Source: Chitinophagaceae bacterium BSSC1 | Lineage (GTDB): Bacteria; Bacteroidota; Bacteroidia; Chitinophagales; Chitinophagaceae | Direction: 5' to 3' | Assembly: GCA_002256435.1 (NCBI GenBank) | Contig: NKJC01000003.1 | Coordinates: 124,001 to 188,000 of the forward strand | Length of the DNA stretch: 64,000 nt | Part shown: one piece after another, positions 58,301 through 64,000 of the stretch | Position numbering within the stretch: the first letter of the stretch is position 1 | How the letters are laid out: every line of letters begins with the position of its first letter | Notes under the pieces: generated by a model | What the model was told of the DNA's origin: nothing | What the model saw: the letters and a program-made list of their open reading frames with translations, nothing else | Databases searched by the model: none | Made by a program: the position numbers and the translations under genes

Positions 58301-60442
58301 CCACTGATAACTAATGCTACCTGTTCCACCAGATGCTGCAGTGATAGAACTAAGTGCAGCAGCAGAAGCACCTAAACAAATAGACTGGTTAGCACCAATG
58401 GCACCAGCCGAAAAACTACCATTGATAGTAGCAATCACGGGAACCCTCAAAGTTGAAACACATCCTGTACTGGTGTTTCTAGCTTCGGCAAAAAAGGTGG
58501 TAGTACTATTGAGTATGCCAGTGGTATAACTAAGTGTTCCAGCACCAAGAATAGCGCCACCAGTTGATACTGCATACCAATCAATGGTAGTTCCTGCTGC
58601 GGGTGTTACCGTACCTGAAAGTGTTACCGTACCAGGGCCGGTTCTTACTGCTCCTGTAACACCTGCTATCACAGGCAAGCTATTCACGGCACCAGTAATG
58701 GCTAAATTCTGGGTAGTGGCCCCAGTTGAACTAAAGACAAGATTCCCAGAAACAGTACCTGTACTACCCGCAGCTATTCTGATATAAATATTGGTAGCTG
58801 CAATAGTGCCACCTGTATGAGTAAGCGTTGCGGTTGAAGCATAACCAGTTCCTGCCGATGTTGAAATTTCAAAACCAGCCGGGGCAGTTATGGTTAAATT
58901 ATTGGTCATACTTGAACCAGCTACTACTATCATTTGACTAGCAGAAGCTGAACCAATACAAGCACTAAATGCCGTGAGCGATTCTGTAATATCAATGGTG
59001 GGTTGCGTATTAGAACAGTTAAAACTAATAGGTGGAGGCGCGTCTAGTCTGGCAATGGCGGCTTTACTAATTACGGCAGCTGTGATTGAGGGTAAACCAA
59101 TGGAACCACCGGTGTTGTGACCTACATAACAATACTGGTCAACAGCCGAAACTGGATTGGTAAAAAAGGCAATGGTAAAGTGACCGGAAATACTAAAATC
59201 CATAAAACCATCCACACCAAAAATATCAACAGGAGAAGCATTGGTGTATGTGGTGTTTGCAAAATTAGATTGAGATGCAATTCCTAGCATACATGCTACA
59301 CCATCTCCCCAACCATAAATTCTACCTGTACTAGACATAGCACCCATGGTAAACAAACTGGCTTCAGTATTACCATCAATATGTACAATATTACTGAGAC
59401 CGATTACTTGTTGAAAAGTAGCCTGATTTAAAGCAGTATTATTATCAGCAATGCCAAGTACACCATCTTCATTTAATCCACAACTATATACTTTTAAGTT
59501 ATTACATAATAAAAACAAAACATTAGTTCCTGCGCTTTGACCAAGTACTACCAATTCTACCACACTTGTTCCAGATGGAATCTGTGCAGACATATCATAG
59601 GCATAATTATAACTAGTTGTTGTATTTACAGCAGCATTTACATTAGCAGGCCTGCCCCAATAATAAATTTTCCCTGAAGCTGTTAATGCAAAAGCCCCTG
59701 AACCAGACAAAGAAAATTTAACCACACCAGTTAAGGCGTTACCATTAGATAATTTTACTTGGTGCCAAATTGCAGCATTTGCGCCAGAATTATCTCCTTG
59801 AAGAGTTGCCAATTTTGTAAGCATGTAAACATTTCCTGCTGTGGTAACAATACCAATTGCTGTTGGCGATACGGCAAATTGCGCAACATCCGCAATCCCA
59901 ACACCTGCAGGAAGTTTATTGGTTACATCAGCATTGGCGTTTGTAAGTGAAGCTGCACCAAAATTGGCCATACTAGTAATGCTGCTGATATTGGTTGTGC
60001 TACCAAACACATAAAATTTAGTAGAAGTACGCATGGCCATCACACTTGGACCTGTGCCTCCTCCGGTACTGGAAGACCTTACTTCATAAGGAATACCTGC
60101 GTAACTACTAGTATTAACAAAGAATGGAGCAGTATAATCGCCACCGGCACCCGTGGTATAGGTTTTCATATTCTGCCCCCAAGCCAATAATACATTGACC
60201 CCATTGGCGTTGCCGATATATAAATTACTATGATAAGAACCTGTAAACCTATTTACTGTTCCAGGTACACAGGGTGCCATAGCATATAAAGGAAGAGACG
60301 CAGTTCCAAAATTGGGTTCTGAATGGGCATCCGCAGATTCAGACAATTGCACCTGACCCATTGCCACTGAAAGGGCAAGGATGCCAAGAAGCAGGAATAA
60401 TCCCGCTTTGATGATAGATGCTTTTAATTGTCCAAGTTTCAT
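49340..60442 (-). CDS. Giant T9SS type-B secreted repeat protein (3700 residues)
   Basis: Predicted cell-surface or released protein exported by the gliding-associated T9SS. Approximate order: signal peptide (1-30, LSVAMGQ); RCC1-like beta-propeller region (55-470, VLLAWGQN, IYYWGRP, GWGDGVACMLG); Ig/PKD-like blocks with conserved Cys (470-1330); short Ig/MBG-like repeats each with a GDPxF motif, 15 in all, interleaved with He_PIG domains (1330-3080); further He_PIG domains; a cadherin-like domain (3325-3430, ILNVADIDDGD); Ig-like tail; and the type-B sorting domain (last ~85 residues, LTPNADGHNDRW, VYDKAGKLVY, DAYFYIIQF). Residues are dominated by Ser, Thr, Ala and Asn. It pairs with PorP/SprF 10 bp downstream. 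Probable adhesin or surface matrix protein; ligand unknown. The coding frame is intact across all repeats. Confidence 0.93.
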   Translation of the reverse strand: MKLGQLKASIIKAGLFLLLGILALSVAMGQVQLSESADAHSEPNFGTASLPLYAMAPCVPGTVNRFTGSYHSNLYIGNANGVNVLLAWGQNMKTYTTGAGGDYTAPFFVNTSSYAGIPYEVRSSSTGGGTGPSVMAMRTSTKFYVFGSTTNISSITSMANFGAASLTNANADVTNKLPAGVGIADVAQFAVSPTAIGIVTTAGNVYMLTKLATLQGDNSGANAAIWHQVKLSNGNALTGVVKFSLSGSGAFALTASGKIYYWGRPANVNAAVNTTTSYNYAYDMSAQIPSGTSVVELVVLGQSAGTNVLFLLCNNLKVYSCGLNEDGVLGIADNNTALNQATFQQVIGLSNIVHIDGNTEASLFTMGAMSSTGRIYGWGDGVACMLGIASQSNFANTTYTNASPVDIFGVDGFMDFSISGHFTIAFFTNPVSAVDQYCYVGHNTGGSIGLPSITAAVISKAAIARLDAPPPISFNCSNTQPTIDITESLTAFSACIGSASASQMIVVAGSSMTNNLTITAPAGFEISTSAGTGYASTATLTHTGGTIAATNIYIRIAAGSTGTVSGNLVFSSTGATTQNLAITGAVNSLPVIAGVTGAVRTGPGTVTLSGTVTPAAGTTIDWYAVSTGGAILGAGTLSYTTGILNSTTTFFAEARNTSTGCVSTLRVPVIATINGSFSAGAIGANQSICLGASAAALSSITAASGGTGSISYQWQSSLDNTSFTDIPGATLINYAPTGLTQTTYYKRLAITVADGSIASNTITITVNPLPIASLPIDNARTGAGPVLLSATASAGATLDWYAASSGGTILAGGNAVTNYTTASISVTTTYYVEARNSTTGCVSLNRIPVVATINGSFAPGSISADQSFCLGLNAAPFNSVTDASGGTGAISYQWQASTTSNSTGFTDIPSANAIAYAPGTLSQTSFFRRVANTVADGNVYSNVVTVTINPLPSAATAINGSRTGAGVVNIGAVVAAGETTDWYQVPSAGTILSGGTGTNSFNTPSISSTTNYYALARNTTTGCVASSRTLVVATIVIPPSVINVSGTLNVFNACIGSVSSEQNFSVSASNLIANLIITAPIGYELSTTTGVGFANTISISPVAGTVASTTIFVRLANTAVNAATGNIQLISTNASSVNIATGIAIVSALSIAGTISGANTVCAGINSSTLTLASNLGTVLKWQSAPDIGFSTTTDIANTNNTQLASNLLANTYYRAIVQNGYCAQAITAPVLVSVNPIPVFMPGIIASINTTATSFSIPFTSANANQFSISTGTRAMPSFSAISNQAVSGTSLVVTIPATVAGAYDFNIVVRNSSTGCVSAIIPIVLNIGKQNPTLSLADITKNYNDPIFTIAAVSNSTGAISYTSSNTAVATIVNNQVTIVGAGTSIITASQFADANFNAGSTTATMVVNKLNPIISLANISKTFGNPDFTIAASSNSSGAISYSIDNPSIATITGNIVHILSSGSATITATQLADGNFHAASTTALLIVSDLIPSDLSYPSPNFFTIDATISPLFPTVVGTPTAYSISPALPAGLTIHPTTGIISGKPTVYSATKNYTVTASIASGAATAIVSITVNKINNTLALANITKSYGDPNFIIAATTNSTGGISYGITNSAVATIAVDNVTIVGAGASSITANQVEDDKHVAASTTATLTVNKIPASLSLADITKNFGDPAFTINAISNSTGAISYSIDNSAVATTTGNLVTIQGAGSAIITVTQAADANHFAASITAILNVNKIAPVLSLPNIIKTYGDPSFVLNATSTGIGAISYSIDNPAIASISGNQVNINGAGTATITVSQAASANHLAAIVSATLLVNKKATTIILADIIKTFGDNDFTLNAVSDRVGAISYSIANNSLASLSVNAVHILAAGTTTITATQLEDANYLAGSVSANLVINKAVTVLSLADIVKTYGDPSFSVSASSNSNGLITYSIADPSIATISGNQISIVAAGVTNILVSQAADNNYLPASITVKLTINKMAATLSLGDIVKNYGDPAFNVNALSNSTGAITYTIANTSVATVLGNAINIVSAGSTTIIANLAADANHNALSVTANLTINKVKPNLLLNDISKAFGDPDFVVNAISNAPGAFSYSIANSSVATVVGNTIQLHSAGVTSITVQQAASLNYLAATDTANLYVNKISPTIQLADLNKKLSDPDFNLQATSNSTGFISYSIDSATIANISGSLVSLKAIGIATITAIQAADANYLSGTATATLTVGDVAPTGLSYPGPNVYPVLSAIAAITPTVSGTVTGYSISPALPAGLSMNATTGVISGTPTQATAAIVYTVTASNTAGSVSATVSIAVNKLTPSISLSSLTKTMGDPSFGITATSNSTGAISYSSSNATVATVSGNQVSLTGVGVTTLTATQAADNYYLAGTATATLTVNAAAWVGISYPSPNLYTVNSSINPLVPTIGGTATAFVISPALPAGLSMSATTGIITGTPTQVSVAKDYTVTATINGNSYTAIVNIAVNDIAPTGLSYPGPNVYPVLSAIASLTPTVSGTVTGYSISPALPTGLSLNTTTGVISGTPTQATAAIVYTVTASNTAGNVSATVSIAVNKLTPSISLSNMTKTMGDPSFGITATSNSTGAISYSSSNATVATISGSQVSLTGVGVTTLTATQAADNYYLACTATATLTVSDLAPTGLSYPGPNVYPILSAIPVLTPTVSGTVTGYSISPALPAGLSMNASTGVISGTPTQATAAIVYTVTASNTAGNMSATVSIAVNKLTPSISLSSLTKTMGDPSFGITATSNSTGAISYSSSNATVATIIGSQVSLTGVGLTTLTATQAADNYYLAGTATATLTVSDLAPSGLSYPGPNVYPVLSAIPSLTPTVSGTVTGYSISPALPTGLSLNTTTGVISGTPTQATAAIVYTVTASNTAGNVSATVSIAVNKLMPSISLSSLTKTMGDPSFGITATSNSTGAISYSSSNATVATVSGNQVSLTGVGVTTLTATQAADNYYLAGTATATLTVSDLAPSGLSYPGPNVYPVLSAIPSLTPTVSGTVKGYSISPALPTGLSLNTTTGVISGTPTQATAAIVYTVTANNTAGNISTTVSIAVNKLVPTISMNNIRKTFGDPDFIVAAISNSPGKINYAINITSIATVTGNIITLKSGGIATITASQEATDIFEAATVKAQLLINPLPKNGFEYPLMNILTVDKTIQPIKPIIQGVLSGFSISPALPTGLTIDQNTGYIIGTPTVLSKLTEYTVIATDGMLSLQAILNIQVNDIPPVFVYQPDYDNANPRLPIKNAVPISKGGKVVNYSISPALPLGIQLNAQTGLISGKISSVRNGIQTYLITGTNSGGVATAKYTLVFNTAPTDILLSNDQILENMPIGTQIGILNVADIDDGDTHNYQFVSGLGSSDNASFEIRNNVLVSKTSFNFEQKNDYQIRVRVTDEGGLAYEKSFHIFIIDVNEVPTLASMGDIRVYNLTTEQAVGLSNMSTGSDLNQTLEVQLSSNKSNVFESLKVVGNQILFTLKPNVFGNDVLMKVLVKDNGGISNGGVDTVIRTFILGIDPLPKVTAFPDQISLGKTTQLQVEAAHAIEYRWKNSSAMVGSAVIKNPVVRPIQDDQFAVTVKNKWGYTADGSVKVTVVMDYALESNNILTPNADGHNDRWLIANIELYPDNEVAVYDKAGKLVYKEKGYRNQWDGKLNGVPLKDDAYFYIIQFNKPNVKPIKGYLTIIH
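51205..53745 (-). repeat. Near-identical 504-bp tandem repeats in the giant gene
   Basis: A unit of 504 bp (168 codons) recurs with anchor sequence ACTCAA at 51461, 51965, 52469 and 52973 (exact 504-bp steps) and again at 53738, where an additional He_PIG-encoding 261-bp segment is inserted. Each unit encodes one He_PIG domain (SYPGPNVYP to SIAVNKL) plus one GDPSF repeat (TPSISLSSLTK to TATLTVSD). Long stretches are identical at DNA level between copies, implying recent duplication or gene conversion. The lowest copy is complete only for its first half. Confidence 0.95.
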
Positions 60443-60767
60443 GTAACGTATCCAACTTTAAGTTTAAAAAACTTTAATCATTGCATGCGTTGACTAGATA
60501 GCACAGCCCAATAATGGAATGGATACCTAAGATCAAAACAGCAATAAGAGTTGGTTACAAACCGGGGGATTGGGGTAACTAAGAGAGGGATACAAACAAG
60601 TACAAGATAGGAAAAAAATCAGAAATTTTCACTTACGATACTTAAAATTTTTAACCGATTCCCCTGTTTGTAACGCTCCTTACAAAGTTGCCACAGGGGA
60701 ATTGGTCAAATGCTAGTAATGCAACTGATTTAGGGTAGTACTCTACAGTGAGATTGTAGTAATTATG
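60443..60767. other. 325-bp intergenic region without a gene
   Basis: Between the MoaC-MoaB stop and the giant-gene start. It holds the strong hairpin at 60658-60702 and must hold the promoter of the giant gene, but no good TAnnTTTG match was seen on the minus strand. No convincing small ORF or RNA gene was recognised. Confidence 0.7.
60658..60702. terminator. Two-tier hairpin downstream of the molybdenum-cofactor genes
   Basis: Outer arms ATTCCCCTGT (60658-60667) and ACAGGGGAAT (60693-60702) pair perfectly over 10 bp. Inside, TTGTAA (60668-60673) and TTACAA (60680-60685) pair around a 6-nt loop, with a 7-nt bulge on one side. It lies 66 bp past the MoaC-MoaB stop. There is no clean U-tract on either strand (the minus strand continues CGGTTAAAAATTTT), so it may be a weak terminator, an mRNA 3'-end stabiliser or a protein-binding dyad. 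Confidence 0.5.
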
Positions 60768-61676
60768 TCAGTGACCTGCAGCATCCAACATATTGAAAAC
60801 GTGCAGAACCTGTGGAAACAAAGCATCAGCATATTCAACTGCAGCCTTGGTGGATCCTGGCAAACAAAGCACCAAACTATCTCCTACTGTACCAGCAATG
60901 CTTCTAGAAAGCATGGCAAAAGGCATTCTAGCTTGTCCATAAGACCTGGCTGTTTCCATCACACCTGGTAATTCTTTTTCTAATAAAGGACGGATGGCTT
61001 CTACACTAATATCTCTTGGTGAAACTCCTGTACCTCCTACAAAAAGGAGCAGGTTGATCTTATCTTGAATCAATTTGTGAAAGACTTGTTCAATGGCAGT
61101 AGTTTCATCCGGCACTATTTCATAATGCACTGTTTCCACTGCATGTATTTTCAATTTTTCTATCAATGCTAGTCCCGCTTTATCAATAGCTTTTTGCTGA
61201 AAAACGGAATCTGAACAAACAATCACTGCTGCACAAAGAGGTTTGGCAGGAAGCCATTTTTTGTCTGACTTACCCCCAGTTTTTTCTAAGAGTTTAACCT
61301 GTAAAATTTCTATCCCCTTGTCCAGAGGTTTGAGCATATCATAAAGGGTTAGTGCAGCAATACTAGCACCGTGCATGGCTTCCACTTCCACACCAGTTTT
61401 ATAAATAGTATGTACTTCTACTTCTATCTGAATTTGCAAATCATGAATGGCAAATCTTACATCTGAAAATTCCACAGGAAGTGGGTGACAATCTGGAATC
61501 ATGTCACTGGTTTTCTTGATGGCAAAAAATGCAGCCACTTTTGCAAAAGAGAACACATCGCCCTTGGGCACTTGGTTTTTTTGAATAGCTTCAACAGTTG
61601 CTGCATTTGACAGCTGAACAATGGCAGTTGCTGTTGCTTTTCTGAGACTATCTGATTTATGGGTAATGTTCACCAT
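60768..61676 (-). CDS. moaCB: Bifunctional MoaC-MoaB molybdenum cofactor synthesis protein
   Basis: Cytoplasmic fusion for molybdopterin synthesis. The N-terminal ~140 residues are MoaC, which forms cyclic pyranopterin monophosphate (KKTSDMIPDCHPLP with the conserved His-Pro; GVEVEAMHGAS; LLEKTGGKSDKK with the catalytic Lys region). The C-terminal ~150 residues are MoaB/MogA-like, which adenylates molybdopterin (AAVIVCSDSVFQQKA, LFVGGTGVSPRD, LCLPGSTKAA). The 302 residues equal the sum of both families, joined by a short linker. The MoaCB fusion is known in Bacteroidota. It starts 1 bp after moaE. MoaA and MoeA are not in the window. Confidence 0.95.
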   Translation of the reverse strand: MVNITHKSDSLRKATATAIVQLSNAATVEAIQKNQVPKGDVFSFAKVAAFFAIKKTSDMIPDCHPLPVEFSDVRFAIHDLQIQIEVEVHTIYKTGVEVEAMHGASIAALTLYDMLKPLDKGIEILQVKLLEKTGGKSDKKWLPAKPLCAAVIVCSDSVFQQKAIDKAGLALIEKLKIHAVETVHYEIVPDETTAIEQVFHKLIQDKINLLLFVGGTGVSPRDISVEAIRPLLEKELPGVMETARSYGQARMPFAMLSRSIAGTVGDSLVLCLPGSTKAAVEYADALFPQVLHVFNMLDAAGH

Positions 61677-61677
61677 A

Positions 61678-62121
61678 TCAATTATTTTTTTTCCAAGTGC
61701 TTGTCTGATTGTTCAAAATTTCCTTGCCCCAAATGGGTAATTCTTTTTTAATTAATTCTAGTAATTCTGAACAAGCAGTTATAGCCGCTTGGCGATGTTT
61801 GGAAGATACAAAAACAAACAAACAAATAGCACCTACTGGCACTGTACCCAAACTATGGTGTACGTGCATACAGGTTAAATCATATTTAGCAAAGAGCGCT
61901 TCTCTGATTTCATGCATTTTCTCTAACGCCATTTCTTGGTAACAGGTATATTCAATAGCTTCTACCAACCCATCTTCAAATTGATCAGCCCTTACTTGGC
62001 CCAAAAAAATGCTATGAGCACCAATATCAGTTTTACTGGCATGTTTCTGAATGTCATCGGCAATTTTCTGAGCTGGTATAGGCCCCTCAAAGAAAATATT
62101 TTTGGGTGTTTTTTGCATCAT
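61678..62121 (-). CDS. moaE: Molybdopterin synthase catalytic subunit MoaE
   Basis: Large subunit of molybdopterin synthase; with MoaD it adds two sulfurs to cyclic pyranopterin monophosphate. The family regions GAHSIFLGQVRAD, VHHSLGTVPVGAICLFVFVSS, KHRQAA and ELPIWGKE are present. In the last motif the lysine after Trp that is conserved in E. coli MoaE (PFWKRE) appears as Gly, followed by Lys, so the active-site lysine is shifted by one residue. The 147 residues are standard. The start overlaps the moeB stop by 4 nt (ATGA). Confidence 0.95.
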   Translation of the reverse strand: MMQKTPKNIFFEGPIPAQKIADDIQKHASKTDIGAHSIFLGQVRADQFEDGLVEAIEYTCYQEMALEKMHEIREALFAKYDLTCMHVHHSLGTVPVGAICLFVFVSSKHRQAAITACSELLELIKKELPIWGKEILNNQTSTWKKNN

Positions 62122-63209
62122 GTTAATTTATTGAAGTAGGCAGTAATGCCTCCTTTTAAACTATATGTTTTGAGTCCTTTCTTTGCTTGAATCAGTTGTG
62201 CAGCATAAACACTTCTGATTCCTTGGTGGCAAATAACGCAAATCTCTTTATTGGGTAATAAGTCTAATTTTTGAATTAATTCAGACATGGGAATCTGCGC
62301 GTCTGAAAAATCAATTGCCGGATACTCCTCGCTTTCTCTTACGTCTAAAACAAAAACTTGTTCCTTGGTTTTGAGTTTTAAAAATGCATCAACTGTAATT
62401 TCATCCACATCTATTTCTTCCCAATACTCAGAAGACTGATTTTCAGTAATCAAAAATGCTTCCCTTGTTAATGGTTTTACTTCTTCATTTTTCAAAATGG
62501 CAATTTCATAATTGCTGGTTTCCAAAAAATCATGGGTATACAATCGTCCAGCCAATGACCTTCCAATTCCTGTAATAATTTTAATGGCTTCAGCTGCTTG
62601 TAAGCAACCAATGATGCCCGGCAATACACCAATCACACCCAAACTTTCACAGCTTCCAGCAATGTTGTCTGCAGGCTCTATGGGAAATAAATCTCTGTAA
62701 TTATAACTAACACCCTCTTGGTCTGGAAAATGAAATACTGATACCTGTCCTTGATATCGCGTTACAGCGCCGTAAATCAAGGGGATTTTTAAGATGGCTG
62801 CTGCGTCATTGAGTAGGTATTTTGCTTGAAAATTATCCGTTGCGTCTATCACCAAATCATAGCCTTTCATTAAATCCAAAGCGTTCTGTCTCACAATCGC
62901 AACGGGATAAGTTTTAATCTTTATTGCGGGGTTCTGCAAACGCATCGCGCCAGCAGCTATAGCCACTTTGCTTTTTCCAATATCAGCTTGCCCGTATAAT
63001 AACTGTCTGTGCAAATTGCTTTCACTAATGGCATCTGGATCAACCATACCAATCTGACCTACACCTGCACCTACCAAATATTGTAAGGCTGGGCAACCCA
63101 AGGCACCAATTCCTACTATCAATACCTTTGCCTTAGCTAATTTACCTTGGGCCGCTAACCCAAAACCAGGTAAGATCATTTGTCTAATATATCGTTGCTG
63201 ATTGTCCAA
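62118..63209 (-). CDS. moeB: MoeB-type adenylyltransferase with C-terminal rhodanese domain
   Basis: Cytoplasmic E1-like enzyme that adenylates the MoaD C-terminus; the rhodanese domain would supply sulfur, giving thiocarboxylated MoaD. The ThiF/MoeB fold spans about 1-250: GIGALGCPALQYLVGAG (ATP loop), DPDAISESNLHRQLL, IDATDNFQAKYLLND. The rhodanese domain (about 265-363) has active Cys327 in the loop CHQGIRS. The zinc-binding CxxC pairs of E. coli MoeB are not visible. It is 3 bp downstream of moaD. Similar fusions serve both Moco and thiamine pathways; the moaD and moaE neighbours favour Moco. Confidence 0.93.
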   Translation of the reverse strand: MDNQQRYIRQMILPGFGLAAQGKLAKAKVLIVGIGALGCPALQYLVGAGVGQIGMVDPDAISESNLHRQLLYGQADIGKSKVAIAAGAMRLQNPAIKIKTYPVAIVRQNALDLMKGYDLVIDATDNFQAKYLLNDAAAILKIPLIYGAVTRYQGQVSVFHFPDQEGVSYNYRDLFPIEPADNIAGSCESLGVIGVLPGIIGCLQAAEAIKIITGIGRSLAGRLYTHDFLETSNYEIAILKNEEVKPLTREAFLITENQSSEYWEEIDVDEITVDAFLKLKTKEQVFVLDVRESEEYPAIDFSDAQIPMSELIQKLDLLPNKEICVICHQGIRSVYAAQLIQAKKGLKTYSLKGGITAYFNKLT

Positions 63210-63212
63210 ATC

Positions 63213-63440
63213 TTATCCTCCTGAAAATGCTGGCATCAATGCCACCACATCACCCTCCTGTAAAGGTTGTTTTTCTTGAACCATGATTTTATTAAGGGCT
63301 AAAAAAAAATGCGTTTGCTCTAAACTTGGATATTGCTTCAGCAAACTAACTTTCAGCAACTCTGTATCTTGCGGAGTTTCCAGCACAAGCTTATCTGTTC
63401 CAATAATATCTGTTAAAGACCCAAAAATCAAAAGCTCCAT
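63213..63440 (-). CDS. moaD: Molybdopterin synthase sulfur-carrier subunit MoaD
   Basis: Small ubiquitin-like sulfur carrier, 75 residues, ending in the essential Gly-Gly (MPAFSGG). The start at 63440 (MELLIFGSLTDIIG) gives the standard MoaD length and beta-grasp opening. The frame stays open further upstream, but that extension overlaps the permease gene and does not resemble MoaD. Internal features include LLKQYPSLEQ and LQEGDVVALMPAFSGG. It sits 17 bp after the permease stop and 3 bp before moeB, matching its partner enzymes. Confidence 0.95.
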   Translation of the reverse strand: MELLIFGSLTDIIGTDKLVLETPQDTELLKVSLLKQYPSLEQTHFFLALNKIMVQEKQPLQEGDVVALMPAFSGG

Positions 63441-63457
63441 CTTATTTTGAATATTGT

Positions 63458-64000
63458 TTAGGTAAAAAACAGTTTCCCAACTGCCATGATTAATACGGTT
63501 GCCAACAACCATTTCATTTGTCCAATGGGTACTTTCTTTGCACCAATACTGGCTCCCAACCATCCACCCGCTAGAACGGTTGCAGCTATCCAAACCATGC
63601 CGGGAGCAAGATCAAATCCTTTTTGAAACTGACCGCCTAACCCTGCTAAAGAGTTTAAAAATATAAAAACAGCACTGATGGCTGCAGTTTCTTTTTGATT
63701 AGCCCAACCAGCAAGAATTAAGATGGGAGATAATAAAATGCCACCACCCATTCCAATCATACCTGATAATAATCCAATGCCAGCACCAATTAAAAACAGG
63801 ACCCAGAAACGAGGAGCTGATTTGCTAATTGCTTGTGATGAATTCATCAATAATCTCAGTACCGATAATAATAAAATCAATGCCAGTATTTTCTTGTACC
63901 AAGCATCTGGCAAAGGAATTATTGCCCCCAGATAGGCAAATGGAATGGACCCAATAATGAGCGGCCATAATAATTTTGGCCTAAAATATTGTGCTTTGTA
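63458..64000 (-). CDS. TauE/SafE (TSUP) family permease, 5' end outside window
   Basis: Integral inner-membrane protein of the sulfite-exporter TauE/SafE family. The frame is open to the window edge, so only the last ~180 residues are seen and the start lies beyond 64000. Hydrophobic segments alternate (LLWPLIIGSIPFAYLGAIIP, ILALILLLSVLRLL, VLFLIGAGIGLLSGMIGMGG, and two more). The second-half family repeat motif GMIGMGGGILLSPIL is present. Position upstream of moaD suggests an anion or sulfur-compound permease cotranscribed with Moco genes; the substrate cannot be stated. Confidence 0.9.
   Translation of the reverse strand, partial: YKAQYFRPKLLWPLIIGSIPFAYLGAIIPLPDAWYKKILALILLLSVLRLLMNSSQAISKSAPRFWVLFLIGAGIGLLSGMIGMGGGILLSPILILAGWANQKETAAISAVFIFLNSLAGLGGQFQKGFDLAPGMVWIAATVLAGGWLGASIGAKKVPIGQMKWLLATVLIMAVGKLFFT

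Noticed and set aside
49340..60442. Polymorphic toxin or contact-dependent inhibition protein
   Set aside because: The C-terminus is a type-B T9SS sorting domain, with no toxin domain and no immunity gene next to it.
63441..63593. 51-codon upstream extension of MoaD
   Set aside because: It overlaps the permease gene in another frame and would make MoaD abnormally long; the 75-residue form matches the family.
63458..63913. Complete 151-residue permease starting at a TTG
   Set aside because: The frame is open with hydrophobic, family-like residues up to the window edge, so it is a 5'-truncated larger protein.

Overview
The window reads as a Bacteroidota chromosome, plausibly Chitinophagaceae or Sphingobacteriaceae-like. 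The evidence is a SusC/SusD pair, a type IX secretion (T9SS) substrate with a gliding-motility type C-terminal domain beside a PorP/SprF gene, AT-rich DNA (about 40 % GC by eye) and few Shine-Dalgarno sequences. Every convincing gene lies on the minus strand, so transcription runs from high to low coordinates. No rRNA, tRNA, CRISPR array, transposase or integrase was seen.

Region 1 (60.77-64.0 kb, upstream end) is a molybdenum-cofactor cluster in the order: TauE/SafE-type permease (cut by the window edge), moaD, a MoeB-rhodanese fusion, moaE and a MoaC-MoaB fusion. The genes abut or overlap by 4 nt. A 325-bp gap holding one strong hairpin separates it from the next block.

Region 2 (48.42-60.44 kb) is a two-gene T9SS module. 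It has a 3700-residue repeat-rich secreted protein (RCC1-like N-terminus, Ig-like blocks, 15 short repeats, near-identical 504-bp tandem units, cadherin-like domain, type-B sorting domain), followed 10 bp later by a PorP/SprF partner.

Region 3 (0.07-48.25 kb) is a very large polysaccharide utilization locus (PUL) of 25 genes on one strand. In transcription order: susC, susD, GH92, a LacI regulator, a heparinase II/III-type lyase candidate, four sulfatases, GH105, a fifth sulfatase, unknown-family paralog A, GH2, GH28-like, GH3 with a PA14 insert, an esterase, a second GH92, unknown paralogs B and C, two GH27, GH43, an unrecognised 639-residue protein, a GH95-like enzyme and a second GH105-like enzyme. 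Most gaps are under 40 bp.

The suggested job is import of a sulfated, uronic-acid-bearing, branched heteropolysaccharide and its periplasmic dismantling. Sulfatases and the esterase would remove substituents, the lyase and GH105 enzymes would handle uronic acids, and GH92, GH2, GH27, GH43, GH95 and GH3 would trim neutral sugars. The exact glycan cannot be read from sequence. LacI-type palindromes sit upstream of susC and of the last gene, and a terminator-like hairpin lies between susD and the enzyme genes. The main candidates for undescribed biology are the three ~720-residue paralogs (a possible new glycoside hydrolase family) and the 639-residue protein.
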